DNA of 64,000 bases, taken from JAIBDK01 sp965261915 (GTDB lineage Bacteria; Pseudomonadota; Gammaproteobacteria; Arenicellales; Poriferihabitantaceae). Both the position numbers and the translations under genes were made by a program. The stretch is from assembly GCA_965261915.1 (NCBI GenBank), contig CBDHDW010000013.1, forward strand, positions 2,666,001 through 2,730,000. The letters run 5' to 3'. Under the pieces are notes generated by a model. The model worked only from the letters and a program-made list of their open reading frames with translations, did no database searches and had not been told where the DNA came from. The number at the start of each line of letters is the position of its first letter. Within the stretch, counting starts at the first letter, position 1. Positions 46,769 to 55,506 of the stretch are shown piece after piece.

Positions 46769-47251
46769 TTAGTGTGCGCAACCGTGCAAGCCATCCAGAA
46801 TCAGGCTTTCAGTTAACTCAGTAACACCTTCCCCATTTGCGTAATTACTAAGCACCATCAGAACAACCCATTTGACATGATCAAGATCAATCGCATCGGA
46901 CCCTAGTGCAGTCATTTGTGTGATCACCATTTCTCTGGAAATTGCATCCAATATCCCGCATTGTTCAAGCTTTAACAAAAGCCCTCTAGCTTCAACAGAA
47001 ATGAATTCCTGTTCTTCATCTCTGTAGTGCCTGATAGCACCCGGAACACTTCGATGCTCACTTTCACCACTTTCTTCCGTTAAGGCGGCAAGATTTTCCA
47101 GCCAGTTAAAAGCCTGATCAATTGTTGAGCGATCAAAGCCCGCCTGATTTAGTTCGGTGACCAAGGTTTCCTGATCCGGTTCGAGTTCCCCGCTGTCGAA
47201 CATGTAGTTCTCAAACAGGTAGATTAAAACATCGAGAATATTTTCTTTCAT
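46769..47251 (-). CDS. smg: Smg family protein (DUF494)
   Basis: A 160-aa cytoplasmic protein with the family N-terminus ENILDVLIYLFENYM and the later FDRSTIDQAFNWLENL. The family is conserved next to dprA and topA in gammaproteobacteria and has no firmly established function. The start codon lies 21 bases after the dprA stop. Confidence 0.93.
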   Translation of the reverse strand: MKENILDVLIYLFENYMFDSGELEPDQETLVTELNQAGFDRSTIDQAFNWLENLAALTEESGESEHRSVPGAIRHYRDEEQEFISVEARGLLLKLEQCGILDAISREMVITQMTALGSDAIDLDHVKWVVLMVLSNYANGEGVTELTESLILDGLHGCAH

Positions 47252-47272
47252 GTAGTCTTAAATAATAAAAAG

Positions 47273-48355
47273 TCATCCGACTGAATGCTTTACATAGCCA
47301 GACGGGAGTTTCACGATAACACCATCGAGCTCCATTTTCAGGAGCATGCCGAGAACGATTTCGGTATCCAGTCCACTATCCTGAATTAGAACATCAAGTG
47401 GAGTTGGTGTGAAGTCTATCAGCTTATACAGTAAATTATCACATTCTCTTTCGGAACCGCCAGACCCAAATTGAATATTTGCGGATTCAGTGAATTCAAT
47501 TGCAAGTTCTTCCATAATATCATCGATGGACTCGACCAATTTTGCGCCATCACGGATTAATTGGTGGCAGCCGCGACTGGTTGGCATATGAATTGACCCC
47601 GGGATGGCAAACACTTCGCGACCCTGCTCAGCGGATAGTCGTGCCGTAATCAAACTGCCGCTGCGGCTTCCGGCTTCCACCACTAATGTTCCGAGACTGA
47701 GACCGCTTATGATGCGGTTGCGCTGCGGAAAATGGCTGCGTCTAGGCGTGGTTCCGGGTAAAAACTCGCTCAGCACCAGGCCCTGGTGAGAGATTCGATG
47801 ATATAAGTCGCTGTTTGATTTGGGGTAGATCAGATCAATACCGGTACCCATTACAGCAATAGTTGTCGAGTCCGTTTCCAATGCACTTTGGTGGGCGGCG
47901 CTGTCGATACCTGTGGCCATTCCGCTGGTGATTGTGAGTCCCGCTTGACCGAGTGCTTTGGCAAATGCGGCGGCAATTCGTATTCCGTTTGGGCTGGCAT
48001 TTCGGCTCCCAACAATGGCGAGCTGAATTGAATCAGCTAAGGTGATATCGCCTTTGAAAAACAAACCAAGTGGTGGGGATTGTATTTGATTTAGCAGTGT
48101 GGGAAAGCAGTTGTCCTTGTAAGAAACGAATCCTGCAGCATTTTCAGTTAGCGTCCGTAAGCGTGACTCTGCCTCGCGCCAGTCACAGCCCCTGATTTTC
48201 TCAATCGCGGAACTGGATAGTATCCGGGAGTCTTGTAAATCGCCACTCGATGCTTCAAAAACCTTTTTTGGTGTTTCGAAATAGTCAATCAGTTCGCGTT
48301 TTAGGGCGATAGAAATTTGCGGGACACTGCATAGTGCAATCCATTCCAGTAACAT
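47273..48355 (-). CDS. dprA: DNA processing protein DprA
   Basis: DprA binds single-stranded DNA and loads RecA during natural transformation. The extended Rossmann domain (about 65-290) has AIVGSRNASPNG, SGMATGIDSAAHQ, GTGIDLIYP, FPQRNRIISGLS and VVEAGSRSGSLITA. A C-terminal winged-helix domain covers about 300-360. The length of 360 aa is typical. Its presence with type IV pilus genes at 0-3 kb is consistent with competence, but that is inference. Confidence 0.95.
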   Translation of the reverse strand: MLLEWIALCSVPQISIALKRELIDYFETPKKVFEASSGDLQDSRILSSSAIEKIRGCDWREAESRLRTLTENAAGFVSYKDNCFPTLLNQIQSPPLGLFFKGDITLADSIQLAIVGSRNASPNGIRIAAAFAKALGQAGLTITSGMATGIDSAAHQSALETDSTTIAVMGTGIDLIYPKSNSDLYHRISHQGLVLSEFLPGTTPRRSHFPQRNRIISGLSLGTLVVEAGSRSGSLITARLSAEQGREVFAIPGSIHMPTSRGCHQLIRDGAKLVESIDDIMEELAIEFTESANIQFGSGGSERECDNLLYKLIDFTPTPLDVLIQDSGLDTEIVLGMLLKMELDGVIVKLPSGYVKHSVG

Positions 48356-48449
48356 TTACTTAGACCTCCTTGTCTGGTTGTTCTCACGAATTTTAAAACA
48401 CGGTTAGCGGTTCGTGGAAGCCTGGTTTTGTGAAAATTACCTGCCAGCG

Positions 48450-49487
48450 CTACGGTGACCCATATCGATCACCAACCGCAATTGCCCGGGTTGATTCCAA
48501 TATTAACGCATAACTCAATTTTTCGAATACACGAAACACCATCATCAAACCCGATGTCTCCTCAGGCACTTCGTATTCCTCTCCATTGACCGGATCGGTT
48601 CGTGTGCCGCGATGCAGCAAGATCTTCAAAACATGGCCTTCTTCCAGGCCTTCTCTTTTCCCACCGGAGACGATGACGACATCAAGCCTGCCAACCTCAC
48701 TAACACCTTGTGGTGCATATAATATCCAGCCTTCCACATCCCAGCTTGGGGCGTGGGGATGGTAGTGGGGAAGGGGGGTTTCCAGCGGCATTGGTATTAA
48801 TCGATCGGTGGGTCGAATCTCCTGATTTGCACTAAAGATTTGAAGTTTTGAAACATCTTCCCCCGCTTCATCCATATAGGCATCACCGAGATGGATGCCT
48901 TCAACGCCCAGGACTTCCCCAGACTCGGGGTCTCTTAGCGTTTCACCAATACGAAAAATACGGTATTCCTCTGCGGTTGTGTCAGAAAACCCCCGCGCAT
49001 AGAACTTCATGTATTTACCCAGCACGAGTTCATCCTCAACACCTGTCAACACATGCCCGGCACCATCCAGTTCTCCAGGCTCGAGAATAATCGCCGATGT
49101 TAAAAACGGGTGTATCGCATTGGGAGGGATTGTTGTAATTGCCCGGTCTAGGGTTTGTACGTAGGCCTTCGGCTGAAGCCGTACTGATTTGATTTGCAGG
49201 TCGCTGGTTACCACCAGCAAGTCCCCCGGAAAGATGAGATGCGGGTTTTTAATATCCCCGTTTTCTCTCCAGATTAACGGCCAGCGCCAGGGATCTTTTA
49301 AAAAACGCTTGGCAATTGCCCACAGCGTATCGCCTTCCTGAACGACATAGCGGTCGGGGTGATCGTCGCGGAATTCTGAATCCGATTGCGCCATGGCTGA
49401 CGGCGACAGCATGGTAAAAAGCGGCAGTAATACCGCAAAATTAATCGAGATGAACCACTTGAGCAATTTCGACTGATAATTTCGCAT
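48450..49487 (-). CDS. LysM domain envelope protein
   Basis: A secreted 345-aa protein with a signal peptide (about residues 1-33, ending AMA). One LysM peptidoglycan-binding domain lies at about 46-95 (YVVQEGDTLWAIAKRFLKDP, then WPLIW). The remaining 250 residues form a conserved beta-rich region without an assigned role. The gene is regularly found next to dprA in gammaproteobacteria. It is the first gene of the minus-strand lysM-dprA-smg-topA run. Confidence 0.9.
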   Translation of the reverse strand: MRNYQSKLLKWFISINFAVLLPLFTMLSPSAMAQSDSEFRDDHPDRYVVQEGDTLWAIAKRFLKDPWRWPLIWRENGDIKNPHLIFPGDLLVVTSDLQIKSVRLQPKAYVQTLDRAITTIPPNAIHPFLTSAIILEPGELDGAGHVLTGVEDELVLGKYMKFYARGFSDTTAEEYRIFRIGETLRDPESGEVLGVEGIHLGDAYMDEAGEDVSKLQIFSANQEIRPTDRLIPMPLETPLPHYHPHAPSWDVEGWILYAPQGVSEVGRLDVVIVSGGKREGLEEGHVLKILLHRGTRTDPVNGEEYEVPEETSGLMMVFRVFEKLSYALILESTRAIAVGDRYGSP

Positions 49488-50054
49488 TACAGTAAACCCT
49501 TGTTAGTCGCTATATTCTATCTGAGCTGGCAGTGAGATGCTTCTAAAGTTATGCTGATGATGTTGCTATAAATATACCGAAGTAAACGCATATCAACTAC
49601 CATATCGTGAGAAATCCCAGTAAACTCCAGCTATTGCTGAATCAACTGCCGACCCTACAATCGCTACTTGAATATTCATTTTAAATCTAATGAGCCCTTT
49701 GCACAATTCAAAAAATAACCGGAAGTGGGATTTTGCCGATTTTTGCTCCTGCAAAATCGGCATACCGTACATCCTTGTACATCAGTGCCGCCATTGACAA
49801 CGGTTTTGCGTGGCTGAAGCCGCAGTTCCGATAATGATGCAAAGCTCTCCTAATAATAACCTGGAACCCGTCTGACCTGTCGTTTTCTCACAAGATTGGC
49901 TCATAAACCAATTATGCGAGAAGACTTCAGGACTACTGCATACTATTGAAAATGTGCAGGTACTGCCTGCCGTTGCTACGATTCGAAATTTGTATTAAGT
50001 AATGAACAACAGCCACATTCCCAGCCTTAAATACGGGCCAACCCGTACTCTAAC
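49488..50054. other. Intergenic region between the LysM gene and hisB
   Basis: This 567-base stretch between divergent genes has no recognisable coding sequence. It must hold the promoters of both neighbours, although I find no strong consensus pair. Its middle contains a hairpin and short palindromes described separately. A weak inverted repeat around ATTGG and CCAAT lies near 49893-49910. Confidence 0.5.
49734..49780. repeat. Hairpin and palindrome, possible intergenic repeat
   Basis: The arm TGCCGATTTTTGC (49734-49746) pairs with GCAAAATCGGCA (49751-49762) with one bulged T around a 4-base loop. Just beyond, GTAC-ATCCTT-GTAC (49767-49780) forms a second short palindrome. This compact layout resembles dispersed intergenic repeats of REP type, but I see only one copy in this window, so repeat status is unproven. 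Confidence 0.3.
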
Positions 50055-50645
50055 ATGACTGATCGAATTGCCCAAGTCGCAAGAAACACTCGCGAAACTC
50101 AAATAGAAGTTGAATTAAATCTGGATGGCGCTGGAAAATCATCGTTTGACACGGGGGTGCCCTTTCTCGAGCACATGTTAGAACAAATTGCCCGACATGG
50201 AGTAGTCGATTTGCAGGTGAAAGCAAAAGGGGATTTGCATATTGACGACCACCACACCGTGGAAGACATCGGAATCACCATCGGTCAGGCAGTGCATCAG
50301 GCGTTGGGAGATAAATCAGGCATTACGCGGTATGGCCACGCTTATGTTCCTCTGGATGAAGCGTTGAGTCGTGTTGTCATTGATTTTTCTGGCAGACCGC
50401 TTTTAGTATGCCACGCCAGTTTCCCGGATCGAAACGTCGGGCGATTTTCAACGGCACTGATTTATGAGTTTTTTCAGGGGTTTTGTAATCACGCACTTGC
50501 CACTATTCATATTGATAGTTTACGCGGTGATAATTCTCATCATATTTCGGAAACAATGTTCAAAGCATTTGGGCGGGCGCTCAGAGCAGCGGTTTGCCGG
50601 GACCCAAGGATGCAAGGCATTCCTTCTACCAAGGGCAGTCTTTGA
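50055..50645 (+). CDS. hisB: Imidazoleglycerol-phosphate dehydratase HisB
   Basis: The monofunctional dehydratase of histidine synthesis. The N-terminus reads RNTRETQIEVELNLDG; metal histidines lie in FLEHMLEQIARHG and DDHHTVEDIGI, and again in DNSHHISETMFKAFGRAL. The length of 196 aa shows that no phosphatase domain is fused, unlike E. coli HisB. It begins the run hisB-hisH-hisA-hisF-hisI; hisG, hisD and hisC are elsewhere. Confidence 0.97.
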   Translation: MTDRIAQVARNTRETQIEVELNLDGAGKSSFDTGVPFLEHMLEQIARHGVVDLQVKAKGDLHIDDHHTVEDIGITIGQAVHQALGDKSGITRYGHAYVPLDEALSRVVIDFSGRPLLVCHASFPDRNVGRFSTALIYEFFQGFCNHALATIHIDSLRGDNSHHISETMFKAFGRALRAAVCRDPRMQGIPSTKGSL

Positions 50646-50722
50646 ACTCCCGGCATTGATTAAACGGTATTGTTCGCGAGTTATCGCGACGCGGCACGAA
50701 TAAATCTCATCGAATTAAGCAA

Positions 50723-51358
50723 ATGACAAACGTCGTCATAGCCGATATGGGAACCGGAAATTTACGTTCAGTCAGTAAGGCTGTAAGATATGTGAGCCCT
50801 GCAGCAGAGGTGAATATCTCTTCCGCTCCGAATGATATTGTTAACGCGAGCCATTTGATACTGCCCGGTCAGGGGGCAATTGGGACGTGGTTCAGACACC
50901 TCAGTCGCAACACTGAACTGAAAGCAGCCATTGAAAAGCGCTTGTGCGATGGTCCCGTACTGGGAATTTGCCTTGGATTACAATCACTGTATGAGCGAAG
51001 CGAAGAAAATAATGGTACCGAGGGCCTCGGTCTGATTGGCGGTATCGTAAAACGTTTTTCTGACGACAAAAACACCGGTTTAAAAATTCCGCATATGGGT
51101 TGGAATCGCGTAGAGTTCAAACAAGATCATCCGCTATGGAATAATATTTCCAGTGGAGAGCGGTTTTATTTTGTGCATAGTTATTATGCCTGTACGGAAA
51201 ACCCGTCTGAGGTGATGGGTGAAACAGAATATGGCTTACGATTTACCGCGGCAGCAGGCCGAGGTAATGTGTTTGCGACACAATTTCACCCGGAAAAAAG
51301 CCAGCAGGCTGGTTTGCAATTAATTGACAATTTTCTCAACTGGAATGGTATGCACTAA
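50723..51358 (+). CDS. hisH: Imidazole glycerol phosphate synthase glutaminase subunit HisH
   Basis: Supplies ammonia from glutamine to HisF. This class I amidotransferase has the nucleophile in VLGICLGLQSLYERS and the His/Glu pair in TQFHPEKSQQAGL. The N-terminus is IADMGTGNLRSV. The length of 211 aa is normal. Its stop overlaps the first base of the hisA ATG, giving coupled translation. Confidence 0.97.
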   Translation: MTNVVIADMGTGNLRSVSKAVRYVSPAAEVNISSAPNDIVNASHLILPGQGAIGTWFRHLSRNTELKAAIEKRLCDGPVLGICLGLQSLYERSEENNGTEGLGLIGGIVKRFSDDKNTGLKIPHMGWNRVEFKQDHPLWNNISSGERFYFVHSYYACTENPSEVMGETEYGLRFTAAAGRGNVFATQFHPEKSQQAGLQLIDNFLNWNGMH

Positions 51359-52113
51359 TGTTACTTATCCCGGCAATTGATATAAAAGAGGGTAAATGTG
51401 TTCGTCTGAGGCAGGGCGATATGAATCAGTCAACCGTGTTCTCCGACGACCCAGTGGCTATGGCCGCGCGTTGGGTAGATGAGGGAGCGCGTAGAATACA
51501 CATAGTTGATCTGGATGGTGCAACTCAGGGTGAACCTGTAAACGCGAATTTAATTCATGAAATCGCGCAAAATCACCCCGACGTGCCGATCCAGGTCGGC
51601 GGTGGCATTCGCAATGAAGAAACCGTTGAGATTTATATTCAAGCCGGCGTACGCTATGTCATCATTGGCACCCAGGCGATCAAAGAGCCGCATTTGATTA
51701 GTGATCTGTGTGCCGAATTTCCAACACATATTATTGTCGGACTGGATGCAAAAGATGGAAAAGTCGCCACTGAAGGATGGTCCAAGTTATCGAAGCATGA
51801 TGCCATCGATATGGCCAGACATTTTGACGATGATGGTGTTGAAGCGATCATTTATACCGACATTGCCCGTGACGGGATGATGCAGGGTGTCAACATTGAA
51901 GCCACGGTTGCAATGGCCGAAGCAATTAATATTCCGGTTATTGCTTCCGGTGGAATTCAAAATATTGAAAACGTAAAAAAACTTGCAGAACAGTCCGGGG
52001 CAGGTATTGTTGGAGCAATCACCGGGCGCGCAATTTACGAAGGCGGGCTGGATTTTGCTGGCGGACAAAAAGTCGCAGATGAGGTATCCGGAGAGGGTAG
52101 TTTCGGTCTCTAA
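51358..52113 (+). CDS. hisA: ProFAR isomerase HisA
   Basis: This (beta/alpha)8 barrel converts ProFAR to PRFAR. The N-terminus LLIPAIDIKEGKCVRLRQGD carries the catalytic Asp, and IQVGGGIRN and IYTDIARDGMMQG (second Asp) follow. The length of 251 aa is normal. hisF starts one base after the stop. Confidence 0.97.
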   Translation: MLLIPAIDIKEGKCVRLRQGDMNQSTVFSDDPVAMAARWVDEGARRIHIVDLDGATQGEPVNANLIHEIAQNHPDVPIQVGGGIRNEETVEIYIQAGVRYVIIGTQAIKEPHLISDLCAEFPTHIIVGLDAKDGKVATEGWSKLSKHDAIDMARHFDDDGVEAIIYTDIARDGMMQGVNIEATVAMAEAINIPVIASGGIQNIENVKKLAEQSGAGIVGAITGRAIYEGGLDFAGGQKVADEVSGEGSFGL

Positions 52114-52114
52114 A

Positions 52115-52891
52115 ATGGCATTAGCGAAACGCATAATTCCCTGTCTCGATGTTGACGGCGGCAGGGTCGTGAAAGGCGTTCGGTTTGTCGGAATTCGCGA
52201 TGCAGGCGACCCCGTTGAAGTGGCACGCCGCTACGATCAGCAGGGTGCTGATGAAATAACCTTTCTCGATATCACCGCGAGTTCAGACAATCGAAAAACG
52301 CTGGTTGGCGTGGTTGAAAAGGTCGCGGAAGAGGTTTTTATCCCGCTGACTGTCGGGGGAGGAATACGGCATCTGAAAGACATCCATGAAATGCTGGATT
52401 GCGGTGCAGATAAAGTCTCCATCAATACGACCGCCGTAAAAAACCCTGACTTCATTCGTCAGGCCAGTGACCACTTTGGAAATCAATGTATCGTTGTCGC
52501 CATAGATGCGAAACGAGTTTCGAAGGAACATGAGCCAGCGAAATGGGCAATTTTTACCCATGGCGGGCGCAACCCAACGGGGCTGGACGCGATTCAATGG
52601 GCCGAGAAAATGACAGAATTTGGCGCTGGCGAATTACTGGTTACGAGTATGGATCGTGACGGTACAAAAAAGGGATTTGACATTGAGCTAATGCAAAAGA
52701 TTGGACAATCCGTTAACGTTCCCATTATTGCCTCTGGCGGTGTCGGAAATCTTCAGCATCTGGCGGAAGGGGTTCTCCACGGCGGTGCCGATGCCGTGCT
52801 GGCGGCGAGTATATTTCACTATGGTGAATATACCGTTGGCGAAGCAAAGCAATACATGGAGTCACAAGGTATAGAAGTTCGTTTATCGTGA
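52115..52891 (+). CDS. hisF: Imidazole glycerol phosphate synthase cyclase subunit HisF
   Basis: Forms IGP and AICAR from PRFAR and ammonia delivered by HisH. The barrel starts with LAKRIIPCLDVDGGRVVKGV and has PLTVGGGIRHLKD, LLVTSMDRDGTKKGFD and IIASGGVGN. ATG at 52115, directly after the hisA stop, gives 258 aa, the normal length. Confidence 0.97.
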   Translation: MALAKRIIPCLDVDGGRVVKGVRFVGIRDAGDPVEVARRYDQQGADEITFLDITASSDNRKTLVGVVEKVAEEVFIPLTVGGGIRHLKDIHEMLDCGADKVSINTTAVKNPDFIRQASDHFGNQCIVVAIDAKRVSKEHEPAKWAIFTHGGRNPTGLDAIQWAEKMTEFGAGELLVTSMDRDGTKKGFDIELMQKIGQSVNVPIIASGGVGNLQHLAEGVLHGGADAVLAASIFHYGEYTVGEAKQYMESQGIEVRLS

Positions 52892-52965
52892 GCGCAATCC
52901 ATCCCCTAGATGGGTCGATAGATTGTTATGAGTAACACCAATTTAATTTTTAACAGGCAGATAGC

Positions 52966-53352
52966 GTGGAACAAGAAATATTCGACCAAATAAAGTGGAA
53001 CGAAGCCGGGCTCGTACCGGCGATTGCACAGCAGCATGACACAGGACAGGTGCTTATGGTCGCGTGGATGGACCGGGAAGCGTTGCAAACGACGTTAACA
53101 GAAGCGCGAGCAGTGTACTTTTCCAGATCAAGACAGAAACTCTGGAGAAAAGGAGAAGAATCTGGGCACGTGCAGGAACTCAAGGAAATTCGAATTGATT
53201 GCGACCGGGATGTGGTGCTGATGCAAGTTAATCAAATTGGCGGGATTGCATGCCACACGGGTCGCGCACATTGTTTTTTCCGGCGCTATGATGACGGCAA
53301 ATGGCAGGATGTAGAGCAGGTGCTTAAAGACGAGAAGGAGATTTACGGTTAA
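52966..53352 (+). CDS. hisI: Phosphoribosyl-AMP cyclohydrolase HisI
   Basis: Opens the purine ring of phosphoribosyl-AMP in histidine synthesis. Key segments are VLMVAWMDREAL, SRSRQKLWRKGEESGH, DCDRDVVLMQV and CHTGRAHCFF, which hold the metal and zinc ligands. The length of 128 aa is the stand-alone form. The start is GTG at 52966. hisE, which usually follows either fused or separate before tatA, is not present in the next 164 bases. Confidence 0.95.
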   Translation: MEQEIFDQIKWNEAGLVPAIAQQHDTGQVLMVAWMDREALQTTLTEARAVYFSRSRQKLWRKGEESGHVQELKEIRIDCDRDVVLMQVNQIGGIACHTGRAHCFFRRYDDGKWQDVEQVLKDEKEIYG

Positions 53353-53516
53353 ATAATGAAACAACTGGGATTGAAAATCACTTCGCTGTTTAGGGTTTTA
53401 CCGTTAGAATCGGCGAGTTAGATACGTGATATTGAAAATCTCTGAATAGTGCGCATATTTAGCGGTGCTATTGTTTTAGATACAACATTAAAATTACCAT
53501 GAGTGGAGAATAAATT

Positions 53517-53756
53517 ATGGGAATCGGCGGCATTAGTCCAGTCCAGTTGATAATCATTCTGGTTATCGTGTTATTAATATTTGGCACCAAAAAATTACGC
53601 AATTTCGGCGGCGATTTGGGTGGAGCAATTAAGGGCTTCAAAAAAGCGGTTAAAGAACAAGACGCTGAGAAAATCGAAGGTTCTGAAGAATCTGAAGAAG
53701 AAGCGGTGGTTGCCGAGAAACAGGCAGAAACCGCCGATGAGAAAAAAGAACCCTGA
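53517..53756 (+). CDS. tatA: Sec-independent translocase protein TatA
   Basis: TatA forms the variable pore of twin-arginine export. An N-terminal membrane helix (PVQLIIILVIVLLIFGTKKL, residues about 8-27) is followed by the amphipathic helix NFGGDLGGAIKGFKKAVKE and an acidic tail. The length of 79 aa is typical. GGAG precedes the ATG by nine bases. tatB follows after 14 bases. Confidence 0.96.
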   Translation: MGIGGISPVQLIIILVIVLLIFGTKKLRNFGGDLGGAIKGFKKAVKEQDAEKIEGSEESEEEAVVAEKQAETADEKKEP

Positions 53757-53770
53757 TCTAATCCTCTCTT

Positions 53771-54445
53771 ATGTTTGATGTTGGTTTCTGGGAGGTGGCG
53801 TTTATCGGTGTCATCGCCCTTATCGTCATTGGCCCGGATAAACTACCAGGTGTAGCGAGGACTGTGGGTGCGTGGGTTGGCAAGGGCCGACGTATGATTA
53901 ATGAAGTCAAGGCCGATATTAAAAAGGAAATGAATGCGCAGGATTTGCAGGATTTTCGAGATCTTAAAAGCGAAATCAGTTCGGCCAGGAAAAGCGCAAC
54001 TGGCATGAAGGATTCAGTGTCAGATTCATTCGGTATCAAGGAAGCTGGCGAACAGATCAAAAGCTCGATGGATGACGTGAAGTCGGGCTTGGACGGCGAG
54101 TTTGAAGAACTGAATTCAACTGTCGGAAAGGCTTCAGGAAAAGTCTCGAAAAAGAAAGCTGCGAAAAAAAGCAACGGTAAAAAGGCAAGCAAAAAAGTCA
54201 CTGGCAAAAAGACAGGCAAGCAGAAGGGCAAGAAGACCGCTGGTAAAAAGACGGCTTCAAAGGCCATCTCAAAAAAAGCAGCGGTAAGCAAGAAAAAGGC
54301 GCAGACCAGGACAGCGGCGAAAACCAAATCCGGCGCTGGAGCCAAAAAGACCGCTTCAAAAAAAGTTTCCAAAAAGAAGCAAACTGCGGCAAAAACAGCG
54401 CGTAAAAACTCGAAAGCGAAATCAACAAACACGAAAAAGACATAA
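53771..54445 (+). CDS. tatB: Sec-independent translocase protein TatB with lysine-rich tail
   Basis: TatB joins TatC to form the Tat signal-peptide receptor. The N-terminus is canonical: MFDVGFWEVAFIGVIALIVI with the GPDKLPGVAR hinge and an amphipathic helix. After about residue 123 comes a histone-H1-like tail: 39 of the last 101 residues are Lys, the rest mainly Ala, Ser, Thr and Gly, with no Asp or Glu. At 224 aa it is clearly longer than E. coli TatB (171 aa). Such tails occur in some bacteria, but the role here is unknown. Confidence 0.94.
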   Translation: MFDVGFWEVAFIGVIALIVIGPDKLPGVARTVGAWVGKGRRMINEVKADIKKEMNAQDLQDFRDLKSEISSARKSATGMKDSVSDSFGIKEAGEQIKSSMDDVKSGLDGEFEELNSTVGKASGKVSKKKAAKKSNGKKASKKVTGKKTGKQKGKKTAGKKTASKAISKKAAVSKKKAQTRTAAKTKSGAGAKKTASKKVSKKKQTAAKTARKNSKAKSTNTKKT

Positions 54446-54460
54446 CAGGTTTTCCGATAT

Positions 54461-55261
54461 ATGGCTGAAGAGAATCAAAATAATGCGACGGCCGAAGGCT
54501 CGCTGGTTTCGCATCTCATTGAGCTTAGAGACCGACTGCTGCGCGGTGTTATGTCCGTGCTGGTGTTTTTTATTTTGCTGGTGCCGTTTGCAAACCCGCT
54601 GTACGAATTTCTGGCAAGCCCGTTGATGAATGCCTTGCCAGAGGGCAATAGTATGATTTCAACGGAGCCTCATGGACCATTTTTCGTGCCGTTTAAATTT
54701 GCCTTTGCCTGCGCGTTTGCTTTAGCGGTGCCGTATTTGCTGTATCAAATCTGGGCTTTTGTTGCTCCCGGGTTATATCAGAATGAAAAGCGCCTGGTAG
54801 TTCCGCTTTTGTTGTCGAGCAGTGGTTTGTTCTATCTGGGCATCGTTTTTTCTTACTTTGTTGTTTTCCCGATTATCTTCAGTTTCTTTGCCAATACTGC
54901 ACCGGAAGGCGTTGCGGTAATGACTGATATAAACGCCTATCTGAGATTCGTAATCAAACTGTTCTTTGCGTTTGGCGTTGCTTTCGAAGTGCCTGTGGCT
55001 ACTGTGTTACTGGTGTACATGGGCGTAACTTCTGTGGCGAATTTAAAAAAGAAACGCCCCTACATCATTGTTGCCGCATTCGTTGTTGGTATGCTGCTAA
55101 CACCGCCAGATGTATTTTCACAGACACTATTGGCACTACCCGTTTGGGTACTGTTTGAACTTGGCTTGATTTGTTGCCGATTCATCAGGAAAAATGAAGA
55201 CGATGATGATTCCGAGCTTGATAGTGAAATAGATGAAGAAGACCTCGCTCGACTGGAATAG
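54461..55261 (+). CDS. tatC: Sec-independent translocase protein TatC
   Basis: TatC is the six-helix core that recognises twin-arginine signals. LVSHLIELRDRLLRG at the N-terminus, then MISTEPHGPFFVPFKF and YQIWAFVAPGLYQNEKR, are signature segments. The length is 266 aa. The C-terminal cytoplasmic tail is strongly acidic (NEDDDDSELDSEIDEEDLAR), the opposite of the basic TatB tail encoded just upstream. Confidence 0.96.
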   Translation: MAEENQNNATAEGSLVSHLIELRDRLLRGVMSVLVFFILLVPFANPLYEFLASPLMNALPEGNSMISTEPHGPFFVPFKFAFACAFALAVPYLLYQIWAFVAPGLYQNEKRLVVPLLLSSSGLFYLGIVFSYFVVFPIIFSFFANTAPEGVAVMTDINAYLRFVIKLFFAFGVAFEVPVATVLLVYMGVTSVANLKKKRPYIIVAAFVVGMLLTPPDVFSQTLLALPVWVLFELGLICCRFIRKNEDDDDSELDSEIDEEDLARLE

Positions 55262-55506
55262 GCCAAATCCGCATTTAATGCGTTAGGGGAACCGCTTCCC
55301 AAACTTCTGTTCCAAAAAAAGTATTGATGATCGCAGATGCTGCAACCCTGTCGCCCTCGGCGGCGCTTATTTCGGTATCGCTAAAGAGTGCGGCAGACTT
55401 CAGTGATTCTGAGTTGCGTGATCAGGCGCTTTCGGCTTTGAATCGGGGTGGGTAATATTGACAAGCGGCACCGTTTTGGTACGTAGGCCAGCTTGGTTCA
55501 AAATAA

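Noticed and set aside
53356..53421. Short frame after hisI as a possible hisE
   Set aside because: Only 21 codons with no HisE-like residues. HisE is about 100 aa.
53758..54432. Long minus-strand open frame (224 codons) opposite tatB
   Set aside because: It arises because the A-rich lysine codons of the tatB tail read as Phe, Leu and Ala codons on the other strand. Its product is low-complexity and tatB is certain.
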